Assembly: GCA_011089965.1 (NCBI GenBank)
Contig: JAANAU010000016.1
Span: 16,108 to 80,107, forward strand
Length of the DNA stretch: 64,000 nt
Direction of reading: 5' to 3'
Origin: Magnetococcales bacterium
GTDB taxonomy: Bacteria; Pseudomonadota; Magnetococcia; Magnetococcales; Magnetaquicoccaceae
This document shows, piece after piece, positions 15,640 through 25,554 of the stretch (position 1 is the stretch's first letter; every line of letters starts with the position of its first letter). Under the pieces are notes generated by a model, which saw nothing but the letters and a program-made list of their open reading frames with translations, had not been told where the DNA came from and searched no databases. Made by a program: the position numbers and the translations under genes.

Positions 15640-16932
15640 TCACCTTTGGGCAACGATCCGTTCGGCCACCCGTTCGGCCATGGTCAGGGTGTAATCGAGC
15701 AGGGAGTCGTCGTGCGCCAGGGAGACGAAGGCGGCTTCAAAGGCGCTGGGTGCCAGATAGACCCCTTCGGTCAACATGCCATGGAACCATTGATTGAATC
15801 TTTGGAGATGGCATTGGGAGGCTTCGGTGAAGTTGGTGACCTGTTTGGCTTCGGTGAAGAAGAGGCCGAACATGGAGCCGACACAGGTGGTCACACAGGG
15901 GATGCCGAACACGGTCATCACCTGGGTCAACCCTTTGACCAGGTAGCGGGTGCGGGTGTTCAGGGTCGCGTAGGCACCAGGGGCATCCAGCAGTTCCAGG
16001 GTGGCCAGACCGGCGGCCACGGCCAACGGGTTGCCGGAGAGTGTACCGGCCTGATAGACCGGACCTGCCGGAGCAATCTGTTCCATCAGGTGGCGTGGAC
16101 CGCCATAGGCTCCGACCGGCAATCCCCCACCGATCACCTTGCCCAGTGTGGTCAGATCCGGGCGGATGTTGTACAGAGTCTGGGCGCCTCCCCGGTCCAC
16201 GCGCAAGCCGGTCATCACCTCATCAAAGATCAGCAGTGTTCCGTGGGTATCGCACACCCGGCGCAGCCCTTCCAGGAAACCGGGCAGTGGCAACACGCAT
16301 CCCATGTTGCCTGCCACCGGTTCCACGATGATGGCGGCGATCTCGTCGCCCCGCAGATCAAACATCGCTTCGACGGCTTCCAGGTCGTTGAAGGGCAGGA
16401 CCAGGGTATCTTTGGCTGTGGCGCGGGTGATGCCGGGTGAGGTTGGGACGCCAAAGGTGGCAGCTCCGGAGCCGGCAGCCACCAGCAAGCCATCGGCATG
16501 TCCGTGATAGCACCCTTCAAACTTGACCAAAAGATCCCGTTGTGTGGCGGCCCGTGCCAGGCGGACGGCGCTCATCACGGCTTCGGTGCCGGAGTTGACC
16601 AGGCGTATCATTTCCATGCCGGGAAAGCGGGCGATGATGCGTTCGGCCAGTTGAATTTCCCGTTCGGTGGGTGCGCCGAAGGAGCATCCTTGTTCTGCGG
16701 CCAGACGGATGGCTTCCAACACGTGTGGATGGGCATGTCCCACGATCAGCGGTCCCCAGGAGCCGACGTAATCGACGTACTCTTTGCCATCCACGTCGGT
16801 AATCATGCCCCCTTTGCCAGAGCGGATGAACGGGGGAGTTCCGCCCACGGATTTGAAGGCGCGCACCGGGCTGTTGACGCCGCCAGGAATCACTCTTCTG
16901 GCTCTTTCAAACAATTCCAAGGATCGTGACAT
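15640..16932 (-). CDS. hemL: glutamate-1-semialdehyde 2,1-aminomutase
   Basis: 430 residues from ATG 16932 ([20 protein letters not shown]); an ATG seven codons upstream is less typical. Class III aminotransferase fold with the GSA aminomutase sequence [56 protein letters not shown] and the PLP-lysine in [18 protein letters not shown]. It converts glutamate-1-semialdehyde to 5-aminolevulinate, the second step of the C5 haem route; hemA, the first, lies 1.9 kb away. A repeat element separates hemL from the hemA-prfA unit. Confidence 0.98.
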   Translation of the reverse strand: MSRSLELFERARRVIPGGVNSPVRAFKSVGGTPPFIRSGKGGMITDVDGKEYVDYVGSWGPLIVGHAHPHVLEAIRLAAEQGCSFGAPTEREIQLAERIIARFPGMEMIRLVNSGTEAVMSAVRLARAATQRDLLVKFEGCYHGHADGLLVAAGSGAATFGVPTSPGITRATAKDTLVLPFNDLEAVEAMFDLRGDEIAAIIVEPVAGNMGCVLPLPGFLEGLRRVCDTHGTLLIFDEVMTGLRVDRGGAQTLYNIRPDLTTLGKVIGGGLPVGAYGGPRHLMEQIAPAGPVYQAGTLSGNPLAVAAGLATLELLDAPGAYATLNTRTRYLVKGLTQVMTVFGIPCVTTCVGSMFGLFFTEAKQVTNFTEASQCHLQRFNQWFHGMLTEGVYLAPSAFEAAFVSLAHDDSLLDYTLTMAERVAERIVAQR

Positions 16933-16972
16933 GGAAAAATCTCCGTGAGTCAATAGACAACCATCAGGGGTC

Positions 16973-17176
16973 CAGGGGGGTTACCCCCCTGGTGGGGTCC
17001 AGGGGTGAAACCCCTGGGACTTTAAATCTTTTAAATCTTTTAAATCTTTTAAATCTTTTAAATCTTTTAAACAAAAAATATTTAAAAATTTGTTTTTTTT
17101 AAAACATGAAAACATGAAAACATGAAAACCCTGGGGGATGAATCCCCCAGACCCCCTCTTTTTTTTCAATCCTTTG
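16973..17176 (+). repeat. dispersed triple-hairpin element, copy 4 (full)
   Basis: Forward orientation with all three hairpins. The core has about five TAAATCTTT units, then a stretch with repeated CATGAAAA. The right end (CCCCCTCTTTTTTTTCAATCC) overlaps the stop codon of the next leftward gene: the conserved GATTGA on the minus strand supplies its last Asp codon and TGA (17166-17168). Confidence 0.92.
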
Positions 17177-17699
17177 GGCCGTTCCCCGGATTGCGGTCAG
17201 GGTCCGGTCTGCTCTGCTCTCCGGGCGTCACCACCAGGATCGCATGAGTGCCAAGCGGCTTCCACACCTTGCGATCCAGTTGATCATAAACCTTGAAAAA
17301 CCATAATCCAGGAGCCATTTTCCCGGAAATGGTGCCCACGGCAGCATACATGGGTAAAGGCTCATCCCGGGTTACCTGAATCGGAGGATAATCCAACCGC
17401 GTGGTCAGATTGCCCTCCTGATCCAAAATGTCCACCTTGAAATGATGCTCACCACCCACCACCAAAACCAAATCCAAAACAAAAAAACCAGAAACCCCCT
17501 GAGATCCGGAACGCAACGCCTTGACCACCGACGCAGGTTGCATGGCCTCGCCCTTTTGAACCATTTTATCGGAAAAATAACCGTTTGCAATGTAGGCTGG
17601 TTGTCGATAGGAACGGGTGCGTGGCTTGGTGGCCGACTCCGCAAAGCTGCTTGTCATAAAAAATATAAACAAAATCCATAATATTGTCCCGCGATTCAT
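17166..17699 (-). CDS. exported protein of unknown function
   Basis: 177 residues with a signal peptide (MNRGTILWILFIFFMTSSFA). The mature part is mostly beta-like with SGFFVLDLVLVVGGEHHFKV, TTRLDYPPIQV and GLWFFKVYDQLDRKVW, suggesting an immunoglobulin-like or beta-sandwich fold. I do not recognise a family. It lies 6 bp after prfA and probably ends the hemA-prfA unit. Its stop codon is inside the terminal GATTGA of a dispersed repeat, so the C-terminal residues may have been set by insertion of the element. Confidence 0.7.
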   Translation of the reverse strand: MNRGTILWILFIFFMTSSFAESATKPRTRSYRQPAYIANGYFSDKMVQKGEAMQPASVVKALRSGSQGVSGFFVLDLVLVVGGEHHFKVDILDQEGNLTTRLDYPPIQVTRDEPLPMYAAVGTISGKMAPGLWFFKVYDQLDRKVWKPLGTHAILVVTPGEQSRPDPDRNPGNGPKD

Positions 17700-17705
17700 G
17701 ATTGG

Positions 17706-18797
17706 CTACTCCTCGCCCAGACTGGCCAGCAAAGCGGCCTGATGATGAGCGGTCAGGGTGGTGATCATTTCATGCAGATCCCCGGCCATGACCTGATCGA
17801 GTTTGTGCAACGTGAGATTGACCCGATGATCGGTAACCCGGTTTTGCGGGAAATTATAGGTGCGAATCCGCTCGGAACGATCCCCGGAACCAACCTGATC
17901 ACGCCGATCCTTGGCCCGCTCGTGATCGGCAGCCCGCTGCTCCATGTCAAGCAGACGCGCCTTGAGAACTTTCATGGCCTGCGCCTTGTTTTTGTGCTGG
18001 GACTTTTCATCCTGACAGGTGACGGTGATGCCAGTGGGCAGATGGGTGATGCGCACCGCCGAATCCGTGGTGTTGACGCTCTGACCGCCCGGACCCGAAG
18101 AACGAAAGACATCAATGCGCAGATCATCCCGTTCGTTGATGGCCACCTCCACCTCATCCGCCTCTGGAAGTACGGCCACCGTGCAGGCCGAAGTGTGGAT
18201 CCGACCACCCGCTTCGGTGACCGGCACACGCTGCACCCGATGCACGCCGGATTCAAACTTGAAGGCTGACCAGGCCCCTTTGCCGGAAATCATGACGATC
18301 ACCTCCTTGAAACCGCCCAACGGTGTCGGACTGCTGGAGAGAGGCTCGACGCGCCAGCGGTTCTGTTCGGAATAACGACCATACATGCGCAACAGATCAG
18401 CGGCAAACAGAGCAGCCTCTTCACCGCCTGTGCCGGCCCGAACCTCCAGAATGACATTGCGTCCTTCATGGGGATCCTTGGGAGCCAACAGCAGTTGCAG
18501 TTCGGGAATTTTCCCTTCCAGCCTGGTTTTGAGCTGATCCAACTCTTCACGCACCAGCCGTTTCATCTCGGGTTCGCTGTCGGCATCGTCCAGCATGGCT
18601 TCGGTGGTGTGAATTTCCGCTTCCAGAGCCAGATAACCCATCCAGGCTTCGACCAAAGGGTCGAGATCCGCATACTCTTTGCTCAAACGGGCGTATTCGG
18701 CACTGTCGTCGCGGGTGACGGCCTGACCCAACAAAGCAGCCAGCTCGGCATGACGCCGCCGCATGGTGTCGAATTTGCGCAGGAACGAATGGCTCAT
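17706..18797 (-). CDS. prfA: peptide chain release factor 1
   Basis: 363 residues from ATG 18797 ([19 protein letters not shown]), four bases after the hemA stop. Contains the PCRF domain, the PAT-type codon-recognition loop region ([20 protein letters not shown]), and the universal GGQ motif in [20 protein letters not shown]. It releases the peptide at UAA/UAG codons. The hemA-prfA order is common in proteobacteria; here the usual third gene, prmC, sits elsewhere (27469). Confidence 0.97.
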   Translation of the reverse strand: MSHSFLRKFDTMRRRHAELAALLGQAVTRDDSAEYARLSKEYADLDPLVEAWMGYLALEAEIHTTEAMLDDADSEPEMKRLVREELDQLKTRLEGKIPELQLLLAPKDPHEGRNVILEVRAGTGGEEAALFAADLLRMYGRYSEQNRWRVEPLSSSPTPLGGFKEVIVMISGKGAWSAFKFESGVHRVQRVPVTEAGGRIHTSACTVAVLPEADEVEVAINERDDLRIDVFRSSGPGGQSVNTTDSAVRITHLPTGITVTCQDEKSQHKNKAQAMKVLKARLLDMEQRAADHERAKDRRDQVGSGDRSERIRTYNFPQNRVTDHRVNLTLHKLDQVMAGDLHEMITTLTAHHQAALLASLGEE

Positions 18798-18801
18798 GCC
18801 G

Positions 18802-20067
18802 TCACGTCTCATCCAGTTGAAACAGTTGTCGCACTGCATCCACATAGAGCGCACCATCCGGCTCGGCAGCCAGGATCTTCAAGCGACTCAACGGGGTATG
18901 CAAAAGTTTATTGACCAGCAAACGGCCCAATTGTTCCACCCGTTTGTGCTCTTCCGGGGTCAATCCGGACCAGCCCGCCACTGCCTTGGCCACCTCCTGA
19001 TCGCGCACAGCCTCGAAACGGGCACGCAGGGCAGTCAATACCGGAGTCAGCTCCAGAGTTTCCAGCCAGCGCAGAAAATCATCGCTGCGCTGGATCAGGA
19101 TCCCTTCGGCAGCATGCACCTCACGGCCCCGGTCTTTGAGGTTATTGTCAACGATGCGGGTCAGATCATCAATGTCGTATAAATAAGCGTTATCCAGATC
19201 GGCAATCGTCGGATCCAGATCGCGGGGTACGGCGATATCAATGAGAAACTGTGGACGCTGACGCCGTTTTTTGAGGGCAGCACGGATCATGGGTGCAGTC
19301 ACCACATGGGCAGTGGCACCGGTGGAAGAGAGAATGATATCCGCCTTGTCCAAATGGTGTTCGATCTCGTGCAGACCAAAGGCAACACCGCCAAAATTTT
19401 CTGCCAACGCCACAGCGCGGGACAAGGTGCGATTGGCCACCAGAATGGAAACCCCCTGGGTGACGAGATGGCGTGCGGCCAGTTCACACATCTCACCGGC
19501 ACCAATCAGCAGACAGCGGCAGCCGCGCAGATCCCCGAAGATGCGTTGCGCCAGTGAGACGGCTGCCGAGGCGATGGAGACCGGATTGCGGGCAATGCCG
19601 GTTTCGTTGCGCACCTGTTTGGCAGCATGAAAGGCGTGCTGGAAGAATTTGTCCAACACCGGTCCCAGGGTTCCGGTTTCGTTGGCCAATTGATAGGCCT
19701 GTTTCATTTGTCCGAGGATCTGGGCTTCGCCGACCACCAGCGAGTCAAGGCTGGCGGCAACGCGAAAACCGTGACGCACGGCATCGTGTGCGTTCAAGCA
19801 GTAGAGATGCGCTTCCAGGAGCTTCGGGTCGATCCCGCGAGCCTCTGCCAGCCAGGTGGCCAGGTTTTGACCGATCTGTTCGGCGTGACGATCGGCACCA
19901 TAGATTTCAACCCGGTTGCAGGTGGAAAGCAGGGCCACTTCCTGTGCGATGGAGGCGGCATGCAGCTCTTGCAGCATGCGTGGCAGCTCCTCGTTGACAA
20001 AGGCCAGACGTTCCCGAATGGCCACGGGTGCGGTTTTGTGACTCAAGCCGACAATGACGATCTTCAT
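18802..20067 (-). CDS. hemA: glutamyl-tRNA reductase
   Basis: 421 residues with the full family pattern: [17 protein letters not shown], catalytic cysteine in [34 protein letters not shown]-binding [34 protein letters not shown], and the C-terminal dimerisation helix. It reduces Glu-tRNA to glutamate-1-semialdehyde, which commits glutamate to tetrapyrrole synthesis. Its presence with hemL shows the C5 route rather than the ALA synthase route used by most alphaproteobacteria. Confidence 0.98.
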   Translation of the reverse strand: MKIVIVGLSHKTAPVAIRERLAFVNEELPRMLQELHAASIAQEVALLSTCNRVEIYGADRHAEQIGQNLATWLAEARGIDPKLLEAHLYCLNAHDAVRHGFRVAASLDSLVVGEAQILGQMKQAYQLANETGTLGPVLDKFFQHAFHAAKQVRNETGIARNPVSIASAAVSLAQRIFGDLRGCRCLLIGAGEMCELAARHLVTQGVSILVANRTLSRAVALAENFGGVAFGLHEIEHHLDKADIILSSTGATAHVVTAPMIRAALKKRRQRPQFLIDIAVPRDLDPTIADLDNAYLYDIDDLTRIVDNNLKDRGREVHAAEGILIQRSDDFLRWLETLELTPVLTALRARFEAVRDQEVAKAVAGWSGLTPEEHKRVEQLGRLLVNKLLHTPLSRLKILAAEPDGALYVDAVRQLFQLDET

Positions 20068-20222
20068 GGAGTGGTGCCGATTCCGGATCCGGGCGTTGCG
20101 CTTGGGGTCGGTGGAGGTCCGCGTCTTTTAGCCGCAACGGGGGATCGTAGCAGCAATGATGGCAAAAGGCCATCCTTTCAGCGTCAAACCCGGATCTGAA
20201 TGCTTTTTTTTCCCGCCTGCCA

Positions 20223-20252
20223 TTGCCTTGCGTCCCGGTTCCGGAGTAAACT
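20223..20252 (+). promoter_or_regulatory. candidate sigma-70 promoter for the tRNA pair
   Basis: TTGCCT (20223-20228), 18-bp spacer, TAAACT (20247-20252). Transcription would begin about 10 bases before the tRNA-Pro 5' end. The match is moderate. Confidence 0.4.
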
Positions 20253-20268
20253 AATGATTCATGACCGT

Positions 20269-20345
20269 CGGGGTGTGGCGCAGCCTGGTAGCGCATCGGC
20301 TTTGGGTGCCGAGGGCCGGAGGTTCGAATCCTCTCGCCCCGACCA
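20269..20345 (+). tRNA. tRNA-Pro (anticodon TGG)
   Basis: 77 nt. Acceptor arms CGGGGTG/CGCCCCG pair, the anticodon loop is CTTTGGGTG with TGG, the T arm carries GGTTCGAATCC, and the CCA end is encoded. Confidence 0.97.
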
Positions 20346-20387
20346 TGTTTCTTGTTGTTTTCCCTCCGGAGTATCCTTTGTTTTTGC

Positions 20388-20463
20388 GCGCTCGTAGCTC
20401 AATGGATAGAGCATCGGCCTTCTAAGCCGGTGGTTGCAGGTTCGACCCCTGCCGGGCGCACCA
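20388..20463 (+). tRNA. tRNA-Arg (anticodon TCT)
   Basis: 76 nt. Acceptor arms GCGCTCG/CGGGCGC pair (with a G-T pair), D arm TAGCTCAATGGATAGAGCA, anticodon loop CCTTCTAAG with TCT, T arm GGTTCGACCCC and encoded CCA. It lies 42 bp after tRNA-Pro and is probably cotranscribed. Confidence 0.97.
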
Positions 20464-20528
20464 ATGCCATCTGGATGCTTTGCACATCACCCCAAACCCA
20501 TGTACCAATCCTTCTGGCATGGATATTA

Positions 20529-20553
20529 TTTTTATTATTTTTAATAATAAAAA
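20529..20553. terminator. AT-only hairpin between tRNA-Arg and rfbA
   Basis: Arms TTTTTATTATT/AATAATAAAAA, 11 bp perfect, 3-base loop. It lies between two convergent units and could act as a weak bidirectional terminator, but it has no GC clamp. Confidence 0.35.
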
Positions 20554-20588
20554 TATATTTTGTGCTTTATATGGGAGTATTTCATGGT

Positions 20589-21458
20589 TTACTGTACCAG
20601 ATTGAGCAGATACCGTCCATAACTGTTTTTCTTTAATGGTTCTGCAAGTGCATGCAACTGTTCTGCTGTGATCCAGCCTTGGCGATAGGCGATCTCTTCA
20701 GGGCAGGAGACTTGCAGGCTTTGGCGTTTTTGCAAGGTGGCGATGAAACTGGCTGCATCCAGCAGGCTGTCGTGGGTGCCTGTATCCAGCCAGGCATAAC
20801 CTCGCCCCATGGTTTCGACGTGGAGTTGACCCAGTTCAAGATATTGTTTGTTGATATCCGTTATTTCAAGCTCGCCACGGGTTGACGGTTGGATATGGAC
20901 AGCCATGTTGCATACCTGCTGATCGTAGAAATAGAGACCAGTGATGGCAAAATTGCTTTTTGGCTGTTTCGGTTTCTCTTCAACGCTGATGGCATTATGA
21001 TGGGCGTCGAATTCCACCACGCCATAGCGTTCCGGATCTTGCACATGATAGGCGAAGACCGTGGCGCCAGAAAGACGTTTGTTGGCGTTTTGTAACAGTT
21101 GGCCCAGACTGTTCCCATAAAAAATATTATCCCCAAGAACCAAGGCGCTGGGGTTGTTGCCTATAAAGTGTTTGCCAATGATAAAGGCCTGTGCGACACC
21201 GTCTGGACTGGGTTGCACGGCATATTGGATGTTCATGCCCCAGCGTGTTCCGTCACCCAGCAATTCGGCGAAACGATGTGCATCTTGCGGGGTACTGATG
21301 AGCAGGATGTCTTGAATACCACTCAGCATCAATGTGCTGAGCGGATAATAGATCATCGGTTTATCATAAACGGGCATGAGTTGTTTGCTGACGGCTTGTG
21401 TCACGGGGTAGAGTCGACTGCCGGAGCCTCCAGCCAGGACAATACCTTTACGTTTCAT
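20589..21458 (-). CDS. rfbA: glucose-1-phosphate thymidylyltransferase
   Basis: 289 residues, full length for the long-form RmlA. Signature [16 protein letters not shown] and [17 protein letters not shown] for nucleotide binding, then [28 protein letters not shown], and [18 protein letters not shown]. It makes dTDP-glucose from dTTP and glucose-1-phosphate. The next step, rfbB, is upstream on the same strand with a dispersed repeat between. rfbC and rfbD are absent from the window. Confidence 0.97.
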   Translation of the reverse strand: MKRKGIVLAGGSGSRLYPVTQAVSKQLMPVYDKPMIYYPLSTLMLSGIQDILLISTPQDAHRFAELLGDGTRWGMNIQYAVQPSPDGVAQAFIIGKHFIGNNPSALVLGDNIFYGNSLGQLLQNANKRLSGATVFAYHVQDPERYGVVEFDAHHNAISVEEKPKQPKSNFAITGLYFYDQQVCNMAVHIQPSTRGELEITDINKQYLELGQLHVETMGRGYAWLDTGTHDSLLDAASFIATLQKRQSLQVSCPEEIAYRQGWITAEQLHALAEPLKKNSYGRYLLNLVQ

Positions 21459-21518
21459 GTGTTTTTCCTCATCATCAAGGGTTGGTTTGGTGATGTGCGT
21501 GGAGCGGGAGAATGCGCC

Positions 21519-21719
21519 ATGATCAGGGGTCCAGGGGGGTTACCCCCCTGGTGGGGTCCAGGGGTGAAACCCCTGGGACTTTTAATCTTTTAATCTTTTA
21601 ATCTTTTAATCTTTTAATCTTTTTAAATAAAAAATATTAATTAATTATTTATCTTTTAAACATGAAAACCCTGGGGGATGAATCCCCCAGACCCCCTCTT
21701 TTTTTTTAATCATGGGATG
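21519..21719 (+). repeat. dispersed triple-hairpin element, copy 5 (full)
   Basis: Forward orientation between rfbA and rfbB. The core has five units of TTTTAATC (8-bp period rather than the 9 bp of copies 2 and 4). It ends CCCCCTCTTTTTTTTTAATCATGGGATGA and further right keeps TCATGCTCGGCTGGGGAATCA, a match to the extended family end. Confidence 0.92.
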
Positions 21720-21750
21720 ATCATGCTCGGCTGGGGAATCAAAAGTATTT

Positions 21751-22818
21751 TTATCCCGCATCTCCATACTGCTTGGTTACCCAGGCGCGATATGCACCGC
21801 TTTGCACATTTTGTACCCATTCAGGATTGCTGAGATACCATTGAACAGTCTTGCGAATGCCGGTCTCAAAGGTTTCCATCGGTTTCCAACCCAACGCATG
21901 TTCCATTTTGCGCGCATTGATGGCATAACGACGATCATGGCCAGGACGATCCGCGACAAAGATGATCTGCCTCTTGTAGCTGCAACCATCAGGTTTGGGA
22001 CGCAACGCGTCCAAAAGTGCGCACAGGGTATGCACGATCTCAAGGTTGGTTTTTTCGCTCCATCCACCAATATTGTAAGTTTCGCCCGGTTCTCCTGCTT
22101 CCAGAACCCGACGTATTGCACGGCAATGGTCTTTCACATAGAGCCAGTCACGCACCTGCATTCCATCCCCATACACTGGCAAAGTTTTTCCAGCCAGAGC
22201 ATTGACAATCATGAGGGGAATCAGTTTTTCCGGGAAGTGGTATGGGCCATAATTGTTGCTGCAATTGGTTGTCAATACAGGTATTCCATAGGTATGATGC
22301 CAGGCGCGTACCAGATGATCACTGGCCGCTTTGCTGGCACTGTAAGGGCTGTTTGGTTCGTAACGGTTGGTTTCGGTAAATGCCGGGTCAGAGGGTGACA
22401 GAGATCCATACACCTCATCTGTCGAAATCTGCAAAAAACGAAACTCTTTCCTGTTTGCAGAAGAGAGACCATGCCAATAGCTGCGCACGGTCTCAAGCAG
22501 GTTGTAGGTGCCAACGATGTTGGTCTGAATGAAATCGCCCGGACCATGTATGGAACGATCCACATGGCTCTCCGCAGCAAAATTGAGCACTGCCCGGGGT
22601 GTATACCGGGTCAATAGCTGTTCGACGCGGTTTCGGTCACCAATGTCACCGTGTACAAAGGTGTGACCGGGATGTTCCCGCAAGGGAGCCAAGGTTTCAA
22701 GGTTGCCGGCGTAGGTGAGTTTGTCAAGATTGACCACAGGTTCATCCGTGACACCACACCAGTCCAAAACAAAATTCCCTCCAATGAATCCGGCACCACC
22801 GGTTACCAAGATCGTCAT
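21751..22818 (-). CDS. rfbB: dTDP-glucose 4,6-dehydratase
   Basis: 355 residues. NAD-binding [43 protein letters not shown] and the catalytic Tyr-x3-Lys in [20 protein letters not shown] are all present, together with [15 protein letters not shown] and [14 protein letters not shown]. It produces dTDP-4-keto-6-deoxyglucose, precursor of rhamnose and many other deoxysugars. The neighbouring epimerase and glycosyltransferase suggest a surface-glycan locus. Confidence 0.97.
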   Translation of the reverse strand: MTILVTGGAGFIGGNFVLDWCGVTDEPVVNLDKLTYAGNLETLAPLREHPGHTFVHGDIGDRNRVEQLLTRYTPRAVLNFAAESHVDRSIHGPGDFIQTNIVGTYNLLETVRSYWHGLSSANRKEFRFLQISTDEVYGSLSPSDPAFTETNRYEPNSPYSASKAASDHLVRAWHHTYGIPVLTTNCSNNYGPYHFPEKLIPLMIVNALAGKTLPVYGDGMQVRDWLYVKDHCRAIRRVLEAGEPGETYNIGGWSEKTNLEIVHTLCALLDALRPKPDGCSYKRQIIFVADRPGHDRRYAINARKMEHALGWKPMETFETGIRKTVQWYLSNPEWVQNVQSGAYRAWVTKQYGDAG

Positions 22819-22834
22819 GATTCCAATACACCAG

Positions 22835-22929
22835 TATCAGGGGTCCAGGGGTGAACCCTGGGGGATGAATCCCCCAGACCCCTTCTTTTTCTTCAATCAT
22901 TGGATATGGATGTCCGGCTCAGGAGCCAC
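22835..22929 (+). repeat. dispersed element, copy 6 (compact, core deleted)
   Basis: Forward orientation. GGGGTCCAGGGG runs directly into CCCTGGGGGATGAATCCCCC with the AT-rich core missing. The right end is well kept: CTTCAATCATTGGATATGGA followed by GTCCGGCTCAGGAGCCA, an extended end shared with copies 2, 11 and 14. This looks like an internal deletion between the GC-rich arms. Confidence 0.85.
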
Positions 22930-22953
22930 CGGACAACCTCTGAATTTTAAAAC

Positions 22954-24027
22954 TCACCCGAACAACGGTGCCAAACGATCCCGATGGGCCATGATCCAAC
23001 CATGAATGTCCAACAACGTCTGCTCCACACGACGTTGCGGACGCCAACCGCTCTCCCGGGTGATCTGATCGTGATTGCTGACATAATATGGAATATCAAA
23101 ATCCTGCGTCACCGGATCGGAAGCGATGGGTACGGTCTGCCCGGTGATGCGCTGACACCAGTCGGTCAACTCCTGCAAACTGCATGAGATCTCTGCCCCT
23201 CCCCCCACATTGCGCACCAGTCCGGAATAACGGGTCAAATCCGCCATCTGCACCCGCAACAGATCATACAGATCATCCACATGCAACAAATCACGCACCT
23301 GGCGACCCGTCCCCCCGAACCCGATGTAACGCAACGGCAAACCAAAACAGTGCCGGGCCATCCACAACACCACCACCCCCTGATCCACCTTGCCCAACTG
23401 CCAAGGCCCGGTCAAAATGCCGCACCGGTTGATGATGACGGACAACCCGTACATGGCACGATACTCTTCGATCAACAACTCGGAAGCAAGCTTGGTGGCA
23501 CCATAAATGGAACGACTGCCCGCCAACGGAAACCCCTCGTCAATCCCCGCCTCAGACCACCCGATCCCGGCCTGCCCCGGGGCCACCACCAGACGGCTTC
23601 CCTGCTCCTTTAAAGGAATGGCACGCAGACCGGCAATCGGATAAACCCGACTGGTGGAAAGAAAAATGATCGCACTCCCATGCTGACGGGCCAACTCCAG
23701 ACAATGCATCGTCCCAGCCAGATTGGTCTGAAGCACATATGCGGGAGAGCCGCCATACCCTGCCTGAACGCTCGGCTCTGCGGAACACTCCAGAATCAGA
23801 TCCACCGGCCCGACCGCTGCCAGATCCTCCGGACAACGGATATCCCCATGACAAAACAGAACACCGCCCTGTTTGAGACGCTCCAAAGCCAACTCCGAAC
23901 CGCGCCGCTTCAGATTGTCCAAAGCGATCACCTCAACCCAAGCCAGATCCCGCTTCAAGGCCAATGCCAGATTGGAACCGACAAAACCGGCTCCACCGGT
24001 CACAAGAATTCTTTTGAACGCATTCAA
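22954..24027 (-). CDS. NAD-dependent epimerase/dehydratase (extended SDR)
   Basis: 357 residues if translation begins at TTG 24027. That choice rests on a GGGGAG ribosome site 8 bp upstream and a TTGA overlap with the glycosyltransferase stop (24024-24027); no ATG is placed well. Rossmann motif VTGGAGFVGSNLAL, LDNLKRRGSEL, active-site STSRVYP and YGATKLASELL (Tyr-x3-Lys). NRCGILTGPWQLGKVDQGVV and YIGFGGTGRQVRDLLHVDDLY resemble the CDP-paratose/tyvelose 2-epimerase type more than the UDP-galactose type. Substrate is not provable. A second, similar epimerase is at 55474. Confidence 0.85.
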   Translation of the reverse strand: MNAFKRILVTGGAGFVGSNLALALKRDLAWVEVIALDNLKRRGSELALERLKQGGVLFCHGDIRCPEDLAAVGPVDLILECSAEPSVQAGYGGSPAYVLQTNLAGTMHCLELARQHGSAIIFLSTSRVYPIAGLRAIPLKEQGSRLVVAPGQAGIGWSEAGIDEGFPLAGSRSIYGATKLASELLIEEYRAMYGLSVIINRCGILTGPWQLGKVDQGVVVLWMARHCFGLPLRYIGFGGTGRQVRDLLHVDDLYDLLRVQMADLTRYSGLVRNVGGGAEISCSLQELTDWCQRITGQTVPIASDPVTQDFDIPYYVSNHDQITRESGWRPQRRVEQTLLDIHGWIMAHRDRLAPLFG

Positions 24028-25253
24028 CGAGAACGCTCCCCATGCCAGGAGAGGATGGTATCCAACAAACGCGCCGGTCCGAATTGAACATCCCACGCCT
24101 GCGCAGCGGATTGGGCGCGGACCGCCAGCGTGTCGAAATGATACAAAGCCGTGATGATCGCCTGCAAAATGGTCTCCACATTGGAAAAATCCGATGGATC
24201 GTCATACACGATGCCGCAGGAACCAAACTGATGCACCAGATTGGCCAACGTGGTGCGCGACGGAACCACCAGGGGAATGGCATTGGCAATGGCCTCGCTG
24301 GCCACCGCCGAATAGGTGGAGACAAACACATCCCGCCAATAAGGACAAATGACCAGATCCGCACGCTCCAGCAGTTGACTCCAGAGCTGAGGATCTGCCG
24401 TGCGTTCATCAAGAATCAAACGCGAATCCGTGGCAGCCAGAAGATGCAATGCCTGCTGCTGCTCGGAACAGGAGCCGGGATCACCGTTGTGAACCAGAAT
24501 ATTCACATCCGCTTGCAGACTCAAAAGCTGCCGCACCAACTCCGGAACCAAGGCATACCCCTTGGAAACCCGCTGATGCCCCAGAAAAGCCACCGTGATG
24601 GGCCGCTTGCCACTGCGCGAACGACGTGAGGTGATGGCCGGATTGGCCAACGGCAGGGTATGCACGGGAAAGTCTAACAGTTTCTCATAGATGGCCGATG
24701 ATTGGGCATCAAAGGTGGTCAGCTTCAACCAGGAATCATCTTCCCGGGTGAGCTGTTTGCGCACCGTATAACGCAACAATACCGGTCGCGGATCACCCTG
24801 ATGGGTCAATTCCATACCATGAACCCCCTCTTTGGGGTGCATGCCGGCATACAATCCAAACTCCACGATCACCGTGGGACGCTGCTCAATGGGCATGGAC
24901 TGGACCCAACGCAACAATCCCATGAACTGTCCAGGTCCAGCCGTATTGAAAAAGATCACATCCTCGCGTCCCACACCATGCAACCGGGAAAGATCTTCAT
25001 GGGTGATCTGGGCGACAAAATCAAAATCCCCCAACCAGCCGCACAACGGATCCTGGTCATACGTGGCATAAGTGTGACAACGAAACCAGGGATGGGCTTG
25101 CAATTCACTCTGCAAAGCGGCATCGACCATACTGTAGGCCAATACCGCTGCCGGTATGTTGCGGTGTCTGGCTCCATTCACCAGATGTCGACAGGAGGTT
25201 GCATTGTGTCCCAGATTGGTTTGCAGGGCAGCATCGGCAAAGACGAGGTTCAT
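24024..25253 (-). CDS. glycosyltransferase, GT4-like (GT-B)
   Basis: 409 residues from ATG 25253 (MNLVFADAALQTNLGHNATS). ATGs at 25307 and further upstream are in frame, none with a good ribosome site, so the start is uncertain. The N-terminal part begins like GT-B donors that scan a person-like list (TNLGHNATSCRHLVNGARHR). The C-terminal half has ITVAFLGHQRVSKGYALVPE, the linker region NILVHNGDPGSC, DLVICPYWRDVFVSTYSAVASEAIANAIPLVVP (split motif, E of the nucleotide-binding loop) and a final helix. It probably adds a sugar to a surface glycan using a donor from the rfb genes; this is inferred from position. Confidence 0.75.
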   Translation of the reverse strand: MNLVFADAALQTNLGHNATSCRHLVNGARHRNIPAAVLAYSMVDAALQSELQAHPWFRCHTYATYDQDPLCGWLGDFDFVAQITHEDLSRLHGVGREDVIFFNTAGPGQFMGLLRWVQSMPIEQRPTVIVEFGLYAGMHPKEGVHGMELTHQGDPRPVLLRYTVRKQLTREDDSWLKLTTFDAQSSAIYEKLLDFPVHTLPLANPAITSRRSRSGKRPITVAFLGHQRVSKGYALVPELVRQLLSLQADVNILVHNGDPGSCSEQQQALHLLAATDSRLILDERTADPQLWSQLLERADLVICPYWRDVFVSTYSAVASEAIANAIPLVVPSRTTLANLVHQFGSCGIVYDDPSDFSNVETILQAIITALYHFDTLAVRAQSAAQAWDVQFGPARLLDTILSWHGERSR

Positions 25254-25554
25254 GGAGTGGACCGTTTCGATCAGAAAGGTTGAACATTCGATCTTGGATT
25301 GTCGCATGCTTGCATTAAGCCGAAAAGGGGCATTGATTTTGCAGTTGCAAAGATTATGGGGAGTCAGAAAATCGCTTGACATAAGATAACAATGTGTATA
25401 GAAAAGTCGGTTTATGCCACATTTGCACGTGTGGCAGGCTGGTTTGGACACGGACATCACAGTTTCGGACCGGGAATTGCATGAGATGTTGGCCCGAATC
25501 GAGACGATGGCAGGTACATATCAACGGCTTGAATTTAAAGTGGAAAAAGAGATC
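25254..25554. other. divergent promoter region, glycosyltransferase versus M23 peptidase
   Basis: 301 bases between the two chosen start codons. A rightward TTGACA (25376-25381) with TATAGA at 25397-25402 has a short 15-bp spacer, so it is only a candidate promoter for the M23 gene. Alternative in-frame starts of both genes lie here. Confidence 0.35.
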
